Shown: one piece after another, positions 1-7,044 of the stretch
Layout: every line of letters begins with the position of its first letter
How positions within the stretch are numbered: the first letter of the stretch is position 1
Translations under genes and position numbers: made by a program
Assembly: GCA_021648185.1 (NCBI GenBank)
Contig: JAKITH010000004.1
Coordinates: 1 to 23,077, forward strand
Direction of reading: 5' to 3'
Source of the DNA: Thiomicrorhabdus sp.
GTDB lineage: Bacteria; Pseudomonadota; Gammaproteobacteria; Thiomicrospirales; Thiomicrospiraceae
DNA length: 23,077 nucleotides
Notes under the pieces: model-generated
What the model was told of the DNA's origin: nothing
Database searches by the model: none
What the model saw: the letters and a program-made list of their open reading frames with translations, nothing else

Positions 1-11
1 TCAAATACAGG

Positions 12-1010
12 CTATCCATTTACAAGGGTCGGTGCATCCCCTGTAATTAATGCAGGATCCTTGCTGTTTGGCTCATATACACGTTGCAAACGTCCCTTAT
101 CATCAAAACGTAGCTCAAATAACATGCCTGTATTTCCCAAGTTAGCTTGTCCTGTGGTTGTGTTATCCACACCACTTTGGATATAAGTACCGCTGTCCTT
201 ATCAAAATCAGATACCGTGTAGCGAACAAACCAACTGGTGTACTTATCGTTGTTTCCATCACCATCAAAATCGACATTGGAGTTAGGGGTATCCACTACT
301 GCACGCTTAAAAAAGTCAGTCGTAATTCGGTGTTCGCCACCCAATGAATCATGAATGGTTTTATTGGTTGAAAAATCTGGAAACCCTGTATAGGCTGGTG
401 CGGCATTAGTGGGGTCAATAATTTCAGCTAAATGGGCACTCGTACCAACGGAATCTGTCGTCAAATTTCCCGTATTATTAGCAGAATTATAAGCCTCCTG
501 CCCATCTACATTAATGTTAAAAACCATCTCTGTCGTCGCACGCGGAACTTTATTCAACTCATCTAAGTCAATAGAGCCTAAGTTGGTTGAAAACACCACA
601 TCTTGTTCCGTCGAAAGCGCATCATTTCGTGCATACCCTTGAACCTGATTGCCTGTTTGATCGGTTAGAAAGCCATCCTTATCCAACTTAAAAGAACCAT
701 TACGGGTATAAATCGCTTCATATTTTCCTGACTTATCCGCCATAACAAAAAAACCTTCACCATCCAACGCCATATCCAAATCGCGTCCCGTACCATTAAT
801 CGTTCCTTGAGAAAAATCCTGTGTAATAGACTCAACCATAACGCCATTTCCAGGAGAATTCTGAGTCCCAGAAAACATATCCGCAAATTCGGCGCGTGAA
901 CTTTTAAACCCAAACGACTGCGAGTTGGCTAAGTTATTTGAAATAACCGCTAAGCCACTCGCAGCGGCATTAATACCACTTACTGCATTTAAATCAAAAT
1001 TTGCACTCAT
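12..1010 (-). CDS. flgE: Flagellar hook protein FlgE, C-terminus missing (in-frame stop)
   Basis: Structural subunit of the flagellar hook, exported by the flagellar type III apparatus. The N-terminus has the basal-body rod signature (SGINAAASGLAVISNNLANS, residues 11-30), followed by the FlgE domain with DLDMALDGEGFFV near 77-89 and a variable D2-like region to residue 332. The frame then meets TAG at 12-14. FlgE proteins normally continue with more D2/D1 sequence and a conserved C-terminal helix needed for hook assembly, and none of that is present. Only 11 bases remain to the window edge; the frame reached by dropping one base before the TAG stays open through them. The start ATG at 1010 has AAGGAG about 7 nt upstream. 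It is the last visible gene of flgBCDE. Identity is certain; whether the stop is real, an assembly error or a disrupted gene is not. Confidence 0.9.
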   Translation of the reverse strand: MSANFDLNAVSGINAAASGLAVISNNLANSQSFGFKSSRAEFADMFSGTQNSPGNGVMVESITQDFSQGTINGTGRDLDMALDGEGFFVMADKSGKYEAIYTRNGSFKLDKDGFLTDQTGNQVQGYARNDALSTEQDVVFSTNLGSIDLDELNKVPRATTEMVFNINVDGQEAYNSANNTGNLTTDSVGTSAHLAEIIDPTNAAPAYTGFPDFSTNKTIHDSLGGEHRITTDFFKRAVVDTPNSNVDFDGDGNNDKYTSWFVRYTVSDFDKDSGTYIQSGVDNTTTGQANLGNTGMLFELRFDDKGRLQRVYEPNSKDPALITGDAPTLVNG

Positions 1011-1135
1011 AATATTTCTCCTTGTACATCACATCTAAAACAACCCAAGGTGATGTTTATTTTTCTAAGAATCGCTCTATTTTCGCTAAAAACGTATTAG
1101 CGACTTTCAAGCCAACTCTAAAAAACTAGTGGTAT

Positions 1136-1861
1136 TTACCCACTGATCTCGCGAACACTGTCCATTGATACTTTATCTCCAGTCGCTAAAGTAAGCGTCA
1201 TCGTGCCATCAGGGCTAATGCCTACCGTATTCACTCGTGAAGGAACGACGGTATCAATAGATTTTAACTCTCCTGCTGCATCCGTACCGTAAGCCGTTAT
1301 GCTATAAACGCCGTCACTTCGTGCCGCTCCCACATCATCAAACCCATCCCACTCTATCGATTTACTGGCTAAACCATCCCAAGAAGCCTTTTCGTTTTCC
1401 GATAAAAAATCGGTATAACTTAGCTCCTTAACCAGGCCTTCGTCATCACTGATCACAATGGTAATATCAATAAAAGGCTCATCAGTTTGTAAACTAAAGT
1501 TGGATGGCTTATCTTCTGAATGAGAAAATTTATCCGACTCTATTTGCACATTCTTACCAATCAATGATGCGCCCTGCATAGCCTGTAAACCTTGAAAGCT
1601 TTCCGTCATCGCCAAAATAGACTCATTCATATCATTTGTGGCTTCAAGCTGACTCATTTGTGTTAAATCGGTCACAAAGTCTTTTGCGTCAACGGGTTCA
1701 GAAGGATCTTGATTTTGCAGTTGCGTGGTCAGTAGCAATAAAAAATCTGCCTGCCCCATATCATCCAATGCTTCTGAATTATCGGCCGTGGTTGTATTCT
1801 GCTGTAATGCAGTTAAGTAATTGGAATCACCCAGTGAAATATCAGGTAGTAATTCAGCCAT
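1136..1861 (-). CDS. flgD: Flagellar hook assembly scaffold protein FlgD
   Basis: Hook-capping protein that sits at the tip of the growing hook and guides FlgE polymerisation, then is replaced by the junction proteins. Residues about 30-100 carry the conserved FlgD N-terminal segment, including FLLLLTTQLQNQDPSEPVDA and the following DFVTDLTQMSQLE. The C-terminal half (about 105-241) matches the FlgD tudor/Fn3-like region, with SIEWDGFDDVGAARSDGVYS and the DKVSMDSVREI end. Length of 241 residues is usual for the family. The ATG at 1861 follows AAGGAGA at a good distance. It lies 18 nt after flgC and about 125 nt before flgE. The flgD-flgE gap shows no terminator, so co-transcription with flgE is likely. 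Confidence 0.96.
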   Translation of the reverse strand: MAELLPDISLGDSNYLTALQQNTTTADNSEALDDMGQADFLLLLTTQLQNQDPSEPVDAKDFVTDLTQMSQLEATNDMNESILAMTESFQGLQAMQGASLIGKNVQIESDKFSHSEDKPSNFSLQTDEPFIDITIVISDDEGLVKELSYTDFLSENEKASWDGLASKSIEWDGFDDVGAARSDGVYSITAYGTDAAGELKSIDTVVPSRVNTVGISPDGTMTLTLATGDKVSMDSVREISG

Positions 1862-1879
1862 AACGACTCTCCTTTACGG

Positions 1880-2290
1880 TTATTTACCGAGTTGAATAGT
1901 TTTTAATAAAAGTTGTTTTGAGGTGTTCATCACCTCAATATTGGTTTCATATGAGCGAGATGCCGACATCATATTGGCCATCTCTTCCACAATATTCACA
2001 TTGGGTCTAAAAATATACCCCTCTTCGTTCGACATTGGATGGTTTGGGTTGTATTCCATCTTAAGCGGCTCTTGGCTCTCTACAATCTCTTTAATACGCA
2101 CCCCCCCTTTTGGCTCATTTTTACTGCCTTCTAAGATGGTTTGAAATACAGGTTGCTGCGAACGATACGTGTCTTCAGCGTTTGAACTAATGCTGTCTAC
2201 GTTCGCCATATTGGATGCAATGGTATTTAAACGCACGGTTTGGGCATGCATTGCACTGGCTGAAATATCTAAAATATTAAACATGGTCAT
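1880..2290 (-). CDS. flgC: Flagellar proximal rod protein FlgC
   Basis: One of the proximal rod proteins of the flagellar basal body, in the periplasm. It is recognised by the N-terminal rod motif (FNILDISASAMHAQTVRLNT, residues 4-23, then IASNMANVD), the central GYIFRPNVNIVEEMANMM and the C-terminal SYETNIEVMNTSKQLLLKTI, all typical of FlgC; 136 residues is the normal length. Two starts are possible: ATG at 2290, or the in-frame ATG two codons later (2284), which fits the family N-terminus and gives better spacing to the AAGGA ribosome-binding site. A run of seven G on the coding strand (2101-2107) encodes part of Lys-Gly-Gly-Val at residues 61-64. It sits between flgB (28 nt upstream) and flgD (18 nt downstream). 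Confidence 0.96.
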   Translation of the reverse strand: MTMFNILDISASAMHAQTVRLNTIASNMANVDSISSNAEDTYRSQQPVFQTILEGSKNEPKGGVRIKEIVESQEPLKMEYNPNHPMSNEEGYIFRPNVNIVEEMANMMSASRSYETNIEVMNTSKQLLLKTIQLGK

Positions 2291-2318
2291 AATTCCTTAC
2301 TAAGAATCAGGTTGATCG

Positions 2319-2720
2319 CTACTCACCTTTCAGTGCGCCACGAATCCCTTTAATTTTGCCATTCAAAAACTCTAATGTAGCCATCTGCTGAATGCCGTTT
2401 TCCATAAATTTAGCTTTTTCGATATGGGTTTCAACCGTATTGCCATCTAAGGCTGGCTGCGTTGGCTGACGATATTTTAAAAAGGCTGACGTACTTGAAA
2501 CAGAGTCGTTGGCAATGTGGTTTTTATTGGTTCGAGCCATTTCAAAACGCTCCGAGGATCCAAAATCGCCATGCGCATCTTTTAATGCCGCTCTAAAATC
2601 AATGTCTCTGGCTTTAAAGTTAGGGGTATCTGAATTGGCTAAATTATTGGCCAGCACCTCGGCACGTGCCGAACGCACTCTAAACGCCGTTTCATGAATT
2701 CCAAAAATTGATTCCGCCAT
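2319..2720 (-). CDS. flgB: Flagellar proximal rod protein FlgB
   Basis: Proximal rod subunit, the first gene of the visible rod-hook operon. It shows the rod motif AEVLANNLANSDTPNFKARD in the N-terminal third and the family C-terminus KFMENGIQQMATLEFLNGKI. The reading frame could begin at a GTG at 2726, but that codon sits directly on the ribosome-binding sequence. The ATG at 2720, two codons later, has AAGAGAG about 5 nt upstream and gives MAESIFGIHE, so I prefer it (133 residues). A perfect sigma-54 promoter lies 44-59 nt upstream of this start, so this gene and flgCDE form a class of flagellar genes driven by RpoN with an activator such as FlrC/FleR (activator inferred, not in the window). 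Confidence 0.95.
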   Translation of the reverse strand: MAESIFGIHETAFRVRSARAEVLANNLANSDTPNFKARDIDFRAALKDAHGDFGSSERFEMARTNKNHIANDSVSSTSAFLKYRQPTQPALDGNTVETHIEKAKFMENGIQQMATLEFLNGKIKGIRGALKGE

Positions 2721-2763
2721 AATCACTCTCTTTTTCAGTCTTAATATTCTCTAAATTAGGTTA

Positions 2764-2779
2764 AGCAAATAAAGTGCCA
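2764..2779 (-). promoter_or_regulatory. Sigma-54 (RpoN) promoter of flgBCDE
   Basis: Read on the minus strand the sequence is TGGCACTTTATTTGCT, an exact match to the -24/-12 consensus TGGCAC-N5-TTGCW with GG and GC ten bases apart. It lies 44 nt upstream of the flgB ATG and points at flgB. The expected transcript start is near 2753. Sigma-54 control of rod/hook operons is established for polar flagella of Vibrio and Pseudomonas. Confidence 0.93.
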
Positions 2780-2848
2780 CTACATAGACTTTTAGGCTAA
2801 AGGTTTGCAAAATAAGCCTGCTCGGCCAAGTAAACAAAAACTTTAATT

Positions 2849-2887
2849 AAAAAAAAAGCCAGTCGCAAATGCGACTGGCTTTTTTTA
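2849..2887. terminator. Rho-independent terminator after flgT (bidirectional in form)
   Basis: A 10-bp perfect GC-rich stem (AGCCAGTCGC at 2857-2866 with its complement at 2871-2880) and a 4-nt loop, flanked by an A-run on the left and a T-run on the right. Leftward transcription ends flgT (stop at 2905) here and is insulated from the sigma-54 promoter of flgB. Confidence 0.93.
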
Positions 2888-2904
2888 AAACTATAAATCT
2901 ATCC

Positions 2905-4233
2905 CTACCAAGTCTTAACAATATCTCCCACTTGAACCACTCTTTTTTTAGCGGTTAACTCAGCCACGGCAAACCTAGGTAAGATACGTTTTATTTTTAA
3001 AAAGGCACCTGGCACTTGATCTTGGCCTAGCTCAACCCCCCCAAATCGAATCGGCCTTCCTGCTGTGTGATACACCGCTAAATCGTCGCCTACTTTAGCG
3101 CCAGACGACTCATGCAAATAAATAATATACTCGCCATTTTGAATATCAATCACCTGACTTTCAAAGGGCTTACAGTGTAAAAAATCCAATACATCTTGAG
3201 TTTGTTGATTCAGCAACACATCAAATGCTTTGCCTGTCTCCGTGGCAAAAAAAGCATTGCTGCCAAACGGACGGTCACGCCCAACCAACACATCCCCTTC
3301 GAACTCAATATTCCCTCGTGCTTGGTGCCGTGTTGTTTGCTTCATTAAGTCAATGACATACCAATCCACCTCAATATAACGGCGATCTGGATTGACGTTG
3401 ATGTTATAAAAACGTTTGGCGGTGTTTAACATACCCGTATCAGACTGAGCGGATAATGCGCGAATAACGGTTAATAACAAAAACTGTGCACCCGTTTGAT
3501 TACGAATATCCGTTAATAACTGTGGATCTAAATTTGGAGTCACGGTTTTATTGGGCTGTAAATCAACAGGATTCAACAACAGAACCAAGTTATGATGAGC
3601 TTTATTCTTAACTCTTCTCTCTAGCTCAAGTTGATAGCCTGATAGTAAGTTAATAATGTCTCTAGCATCGCTACCAAAGGGCATCACCACAGGGGCAACC
3701 GCCAATCTAGTTTGGTATTGATTTCCTTCCGAACCCGCACAAATCCCTGTCTCTTCGGTTAAGCAGACATTTAAGAATACTTCGTAATTTAACGCCCCCT
3801 CTTTGGTCTGACCATACAAGTCTTCTGGGTCTTCAAGCCCTTCTTTGGTAATGGTGTAACTTTTGATTTTACTGCTTGAAGTAAAGCGTGCGCTGTCCAG
3901 CGTTAATTGATAGGCTTCAACCGATTGATCTGTTTTGATCTTTAGATTGTTCTTGATACTGGCCATTTTTAAGGCATCCCGAATGGCCATTTTTCGAGCA
4001 AAGGCTTGATCTACACCCTCCATACTCGCACTGCCTTTCACATCAACACAGGGCATTTTTGGCACCATTGACGGAAGAACGGTGGATTGGTTCTCTTGAG
4101 AGGATGCGGATGATTCTTTTTGCTCTTGGCAATCTGCATCACTTTGTAAACAAAAAAAGTCAAAAAAACTGGCTTGACTAGAACTCGTCCAAAACACCAT
4201 GATTAACCCGATTAACGGCCAGTATCCCCGCAT
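2905..4233 (-). CDS. flgT: FlgT-like flagellar outer ring (H-ring) protein
   Basis: In Vibrio, FlgT is a periplasmic protein that builds the H-ring around the LP-ring of the polar flagellum and helps place the stator. This 442-residue protein has a signal peptide (residues 1-21, MRGYWPLIGLIMVFWTSSSQA). A Ser/Gln/Glu-rich linker follows. An FlgT-N/LPP20-like domain starts near CVDVKGSASMEGVDQAFARK. A middle domain resembles the TolB-like FlgT-M domain (AVAPVVMPFG onwards). The C-terminal domain contains GEYIIYLHESSGAKVGDDLAVYH and ends VVQVGDIVKTW, as in FlgT-C. It is somewhat longer than Vibrio FlgT because of the linker, which also holds several cysteines. The frame reaches a TTG at 4242, but that codon is too close to the AGGA site; the ATG at 4233 is better. 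It starts 14 nt after cheV and so is probably translated from the same mRNA. Confidence 0.8.
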   Translation of the reverse strand: MRGYWPLIGLIMVFWTSSSQASFFDFFCLQSDADCQEQKESSASSQENQSTVLPSMVPKMPCVDVKGSASMEGVDQAFARKMAIRDALKMASIKNNLKIKTDQSVEAYQLTLDSARFTSSSKIKSYTITKEGLEDPEDLYGQTKEGALNYEVFLNVCLTEETGICAGSEGNQYQTRLAVAPVVMPFGSDARDIINLLSGYQLELERRVKNKAHHNLVLLLNPVDLQPNKTVTPNLDPQLLTDIRNQTGAQFLLLTVIRALSAQSDTGMLNTAKRFYNINVNPDRRYIEVDWYVIDLMKQTTRHQARGNIEFEGDVLVGRDRPFGSNAFFATETGKAFDVLLNQQTQDVLDFLHCKPFESQVIDIQNGEYIIYLHESSGAKVGDDLAVYHTAGRPIRFGGVELGQDQVPGAFLKIKRILPRFAVAELTAKKRVVQVGDIVKTW

Positions 4234-4247
4234 ACAATTCAAATCCT

Positions 4248-5198
4248 TTATTGTTGGTGCTTCTCTATTTGACTGATAATGGTTTGTGCCAACTCATCCG
4301 AATGCCATTTTGAGATAAAGACATTTGCCCCCACCTTCTCCGTTAAGGAGTCATTAAACCCGCCACTTAATGAGGAGTTTAACACCACAAAAATATCTTT
4401 TAAACGTTCATCCTTGCGAATACTGGTGGTTAAGGTATAACCATCCATAACGGGCATTTCAATGTCGGAAATGACCATCAATACTCGTTCTGAAATGGAC
4501 GTACCGCCTTTATCAGCCTCGTCGGCAAGCTTAAGTAAAAAATCCAACGCTTCTTTACCATTATTTAAAATCGTATAGTGCAGTCCTAGCTGTTCAAATA
4601 CACTCTTTAACTGCGAGCGCGCAACCACGGAATCGTCTGCGGCCACAATAAAATAATTTTGACCCTCGAGGTCAACCTTATGCTGAGAGATAAACTCATC
4701 GGAGACTTCGTTGGTGATCCCTGACACTTCCACCAGTACTTTCTCAATATCCACTATTTCAACAATCTGCTTTTTGGCTCGGGTAATCCCTGTCAAATAG
4801 TTAACACCCTGCAACGCAGGTGGGGGGGGTAAAATATCTTCCCAGCGCAAATGAATAATTCGATCCACGTCTTCCACCAAAAACCCCTGAATGGAGCTGT
4901 TAAACTCCGTCACAATGGTTAAACTTTTTCGGTAGTTTTCTGGGTCAATCGGTTCAAGATCCAATGCCTTCGCCAAATCAATCATGGGCATGGTTTTCCC
5001 TCGAATGTCTGCGACCCCCACCACTCTTGAATCGGACTTGGGTACGGGGGAAATAAACGGAGTTCGAATGACCTCGCGTACTTTAAACACATTAATACCA
5101 AATAGCTGAGGGCCTTTAATGGTAAAAAGCAACAACTCCATCCGATTCATGCCTGCCAAAGAAGTTCTTTGATCCACACCGGTTATAAAGCTAGACAT
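4248..5198 (-). CDS. cheV: Chemotaxis coupling protein CheV (CheW-receiver hybrid)
   Basis: A cytoplasmic adaptor that links chemoreceptors to CheA and can be tuned by phosphorylation. Residues about 18-165 form a CheW domain (FGINVFKVREVIRTPFISPV, then GVADIRGKTMPMIDLAKAL). Residues 181-312 form a receiver domain with the acidic pair D188/D189, phospho-acceptor D245 in SDIEMPVMDGYTLT, S275/S276 in VVLNSSLSGGFN, and K297. Length of 316 is normal. ATG at 5198 follows AAGGTGG. A run of eight G/C (4822-4829) encodes part of Pro124-Pro127, at the boundary leading into the second half of the CheW domain; a length change there would remove the receiver. The gene is directly followed by flgT and is divergent from flgA across 72 bp. 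Confidence 0.96.
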   Translation of the reverse strand: MSSFITGVDQRTSLAGMNRMELLLFTIKGPQLFGINVFKVREVIRTPFISPVPKSDSRVVGVADIRGKTMPMIDLAKALDLEPIDPENYRKSLTIVTEFNSSIQGFLVEDVDRIIHLRWEDILPPPPALQGVNYLTGITRAKKQIVEIVDIEKVLVEVSGITNEVSDEFISQHKVDLEGQNYFIVAADDSVVARSQLKSVFEQLGLHYTILNNGKEALDFLLKLADEADKGGTSISERVLMVISDIEMPVMDGYTLTTSIRKDERLKDIFVVLNSSLSGGFNDSLTEKVGANVFISKWHSDELAQTIISQIEKHQQ

Positions 5199-5233
5199 AA
5201 CTTAACGCCACCTTATTTATTTATTCAACAAGA

Positions 5234-5249
5234 TTCAAAAGGGTTTGAA
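5234..5249. promoter_or_regulatory. Palindrome in the cheV/flgA divergent spacer, possible operator
   Basis: TTCAAA-AGGG-TTTGAA is a perfect 6-bp inverted repeat with a 4-bp centre, lying near the middle of the 72-bp gap that must hold both divergent promoters. It could be a regulator site or chance in AT-rich DNA. I see no convincing sigma-70, sigma-54 or sigma-28 match for either gene here. Confidence 0.3.
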
Positions 5250-5270
5250 ACTCATGTTAGTATTTAATAC

Positions 5271-5990
5271 ATGAAAAAAACGATGTTACAAATTTTCACG
5301 GCATTGACCATATTAACGAATCCACTGTTAAGTTTACAGGCCAATGAAATAAATCTTTCCAACCAGTACCAAGTGCATAATGACATCTACACGCTGGCCG
5401 ATGAATACCTAAAGCAAAAAACTGACCAAAAAATATTTGATGTCGCGTTTGAGATTAAAAAATTCAACCCATCCATGGCCTTGCCACGCTGTCAAACTCC
5501 TCTTGTACTGAAAGATCGTAATCCAAATCGCATATCAGGCCGCATGACGCTCAGCGTCTCCTGCAAACAACCCACTTGGCGTATATTTGTGCCCGTTGTC
5601 GTTACAGGAAAGTTGCCAGTAATTTTAAGCGCTAAAGGAATCCCCAAACAAGCCGTTATAAAAGAGGAACATGTTAAAAAAGTATTTTTGCCTTACCAAA
5701 AAGTACCAAAAGGACACTTAATTGACATCAATACGGCCATTGGCATGAGGGCGATCAAATCAATACCAGCCAATAAGGTATTAAGAATAAAAGATTTATC
5801 CCCCCCCTACTGGGTATTTAAGAACCAACAGGTCAACATTATTACCCGTATTGGTAGCATTGAAGTTAGGGCGTTTGGCATTGCGCTTAAGAATGGTGTT
5901 GAGCAAGAACAAGTTCCCATAAAAAACAGCTCTTCCCAAAAAGTCATAAAAGGCATAGTTATTGCTCCGAATACCGTATTAGTTCCGTAA
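5271..5990 (+). CDS. flgA: Flagellar P-ring assembly chaperone FlgA
   Basis: Periplasmic chaperone required for FlgI P-ring formation. A signal peptide spans residues 1-24 (MKKTMLQIFTALTILTNPLL, cleavage near LQA-NE). The body has the FlgA/SAF pattern: paired cysteines at residues 74 and 98 (LPRCQTPL, SVSCKQP), PVVVTGKLPVILSAKGIPKQ, then VLRIKDLSPPYWVFKNQQVN, and the terminal NSSSQKVIKGIVIAPNTV. Length of 239 is typical. No ribosome-binding sequence precedes the ATG at 5271, nor the in-frame ATG four codons on, so the start is chosen from the signal peptide. A run of eight C (5800-5807) encodes part of Ser177-Pro178-Pro179. It lies 107 nt upstream of flgM and is divergent from cheV. Confidence 0.93.
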   Translation: MKKTMLQIFTALTILTNPLLSLQANEINLSNQYQVHNDIYTLADEYLKQKTDQKIFDVAFEIKKFNPSMALPRCQTPLVLKDRNPNRISGRMTLSVSCKQPTWRIFVPVVVTGKLPVILSAKGIPKQAVIKEEHVKKVFLPYQKVPKGHLIDINTAIGMRAIKSIPANKVLRIKDLSPPYWVFKNQQVNIITRIGSIEVRAFGIALKNGVEQEQVPIKNSSSQKVIKGIVIAPNTVLVP

Positions 5991-6008
5991 TTTTTTTGCA
6001 AAAAAGAC

Positions 6009-6034
6009 TAAAGCTTTCTAAAAACTGCCGATAT
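6009..6034 (+). promoter_or_regulatory. Sigma-28 (FliA) promoter of flgM
   Basis: TAAAGCTT at 6009-6016 and GCCGATAT at 6027-6034 match the flagellar sigma-28 elements (TAAAGTTT and GCCGATAA). The TAAA-to-GCCG spacing is 14 bases, one less than the usual 15. Transcription would start near 6042, about 55 nt before the flgM ATG. FliA control of flgM is well established in enterobacteria and Pseudomonas. Confidence 0.8.
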
Positions 6035-6097
6035 AAACTTTAGAGACAAGTAAAAATACTGTTAAAATGACAGCGACAAACAGGTGTGAGGCCGACC

Positions 6098-6403
6098 ATG
6101 GATATTAAAAACGTAAACAATAATTTAACACTCAATCGCTCCAGTGAGTCGATTAAGCCTTCGAACAAAGAAGCAACTGAGACCCGTGCAACGAATACTT
6201 TAGCCAATACAGATAAAGTAACCTTAACTCAGGCGATGACTCAAATGAGTAGTTTAGAACAAACAGCACGTAGTGTCAGCACAGACAACAGTGCACGTAT
6301 TGCAGAGCTAAAGCTGGCGATTCAAGACGGTTCTTACCAAGTGGATGCCGAAAAAGTAGCGAACAAACTGTTACAAACTGAAGCACTCTTTGCCAAAGTC
6401 TAG
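6098..6403 (+). CDS. flgM: Anti-sigma-28 factor FlgM
   Basis: Binds and silences the flagellar sigma factor FliA until the hook is complete, then is secreted. The 101-residue protein has the disordered, Ser/Thr/Asn-rich N-terminal half and the conserved C-terminal sigma-binding half: DKVTLTQAMTQMSSLEQ, then SARIAELKLAIQDGSYQVDA and EKVANKLLQTEALF. The frame is open from a GTG at 6086, but that GTGAGG is itself the likely ribosome-binding site; ATG at 6098 gives the standard MDIK start. It is preceded by a sigma-28 promoter and is followed with no gap by flgN. Confidence 0.94.
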   Translation: MDIKNVNNNLTLNRSSESIKPSNKEATETRATNTLANTDKVTLTQAMTQMSSLEQTARSVSTDNSARIAELKLAIQDGSYQVDAEKVANKLLQTEALFAKV

Positions 6404-6913
6404 ATGGCCTTCCTTATGACTCAAGATCAAGCCAACCGTATTCAAAAAATTGAGCAATTGCCCTCACAAATTGCTCAATTTTTACAACTACTAGAAACCT
6501 TTCATGAAACACTCTTATCAGAGTCTCAAGCCTTAAAATCAAATAATACCGATCAGTTGTCAACAACCATTTTGGTTAAAAGTGAATTAACAGAAAAAAT
6601 ATCATTACTGACTCAATCCATTGAGAACCAGCTAAAGACCCAACAATTAAGTCTCTCTGCTCTACTAAGTTCCACCCTTCCTTCAAATTTACCTCAAGCC
6701 ATGCAACAAAACATTCAACGCCTTATTCTTCTATCCAACCAATGCCATGACTTAAACCAAGCCAACGGCATCTCCATTCAAATTTTAAACAACATCAATC
6801 AACAGACAATAAAAATTATTTCTGGACAAGAGCCTCCCAACGTTAAACTCTACGGTGCTACGGGAGAAACCCAAACCTCAGCATCTGCCAAAAACCCTCT
6901 CGGTAAAGCTTAA
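6404..6913 (+). CDS. flgN: Flagellar export chaperone FlgN
   Basis: Cytoplasmic chaperone for the hook-filament junction proteins FlgK and FlgL. The 169-residue, Gln/Leu/Ser-rich helical protein ends with the FlgN-type tail: NQANGISIQILNNINQQ, a short loop, then LYGATGETQ and a Ser/Ala-rich end closing in GKA. The ATG at 6404 abuts the flgM TAG with no spacer and no clear ribosome-binding site, so translation is probably coupled to flgM. An in-frame ATG at 6416 is an alternative start. The gene order flgA-flgM-flgN followed by a PilZ gene is like that of Pseudomonas, where flgZ follows flgMN. Confidence 0.88.
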   Translation: MAFLMTQDQANRIQKIEQLPSQIAQFLQLLETFHETLLSESQALKSNNTDQLSTTILVKSELTEKISLLTQSIENQLKTQQLSLSALLSSTLPSNLPQAMQQNIQRLILLSNQCHDLNQANGISIQILNNINQQTIKIISGQEPPNVKLYGATGETQTSASAKNPLGKA

Positions 6914-7044
6914 AAGACGCCTTACCTATTTAACTGGCTTAATTCCTGCTTTACTCTTAGTTAAAATCAAAAATATAAAGAAATCATGTCTAAATTTCCG
7001 TAAAATGAAACTCAGCCATATTTATACGAGAGAGAGTTAAAAAC

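Noticed and set aside
2721..2726. GTG start for flgB two codons upstream
   Set aside because: The codon directly follows the ribosome-binding sequence with no spacing; the ATG at 2720 has proper spacing.
3010..3025. TGGCAC at 3010 on the plus strand as a second sigma-54 promoter
   Set aside because: The -12 element lacks the required GC (it reads CTTGG), it points away from any gene start and it is inside flgT coding sequence.
5985..6002. Terminator after flgA
   Set aside because: The T-run and A-run around TGCA can pair, but there is no GC stem and practically no loop.
6086..6097. GTG start for flgM giving four extra residues
   Set aside because: GTGAGG is the ribosome-binding site for the ATG at 6098, and the extra residues do not fit FlgM.
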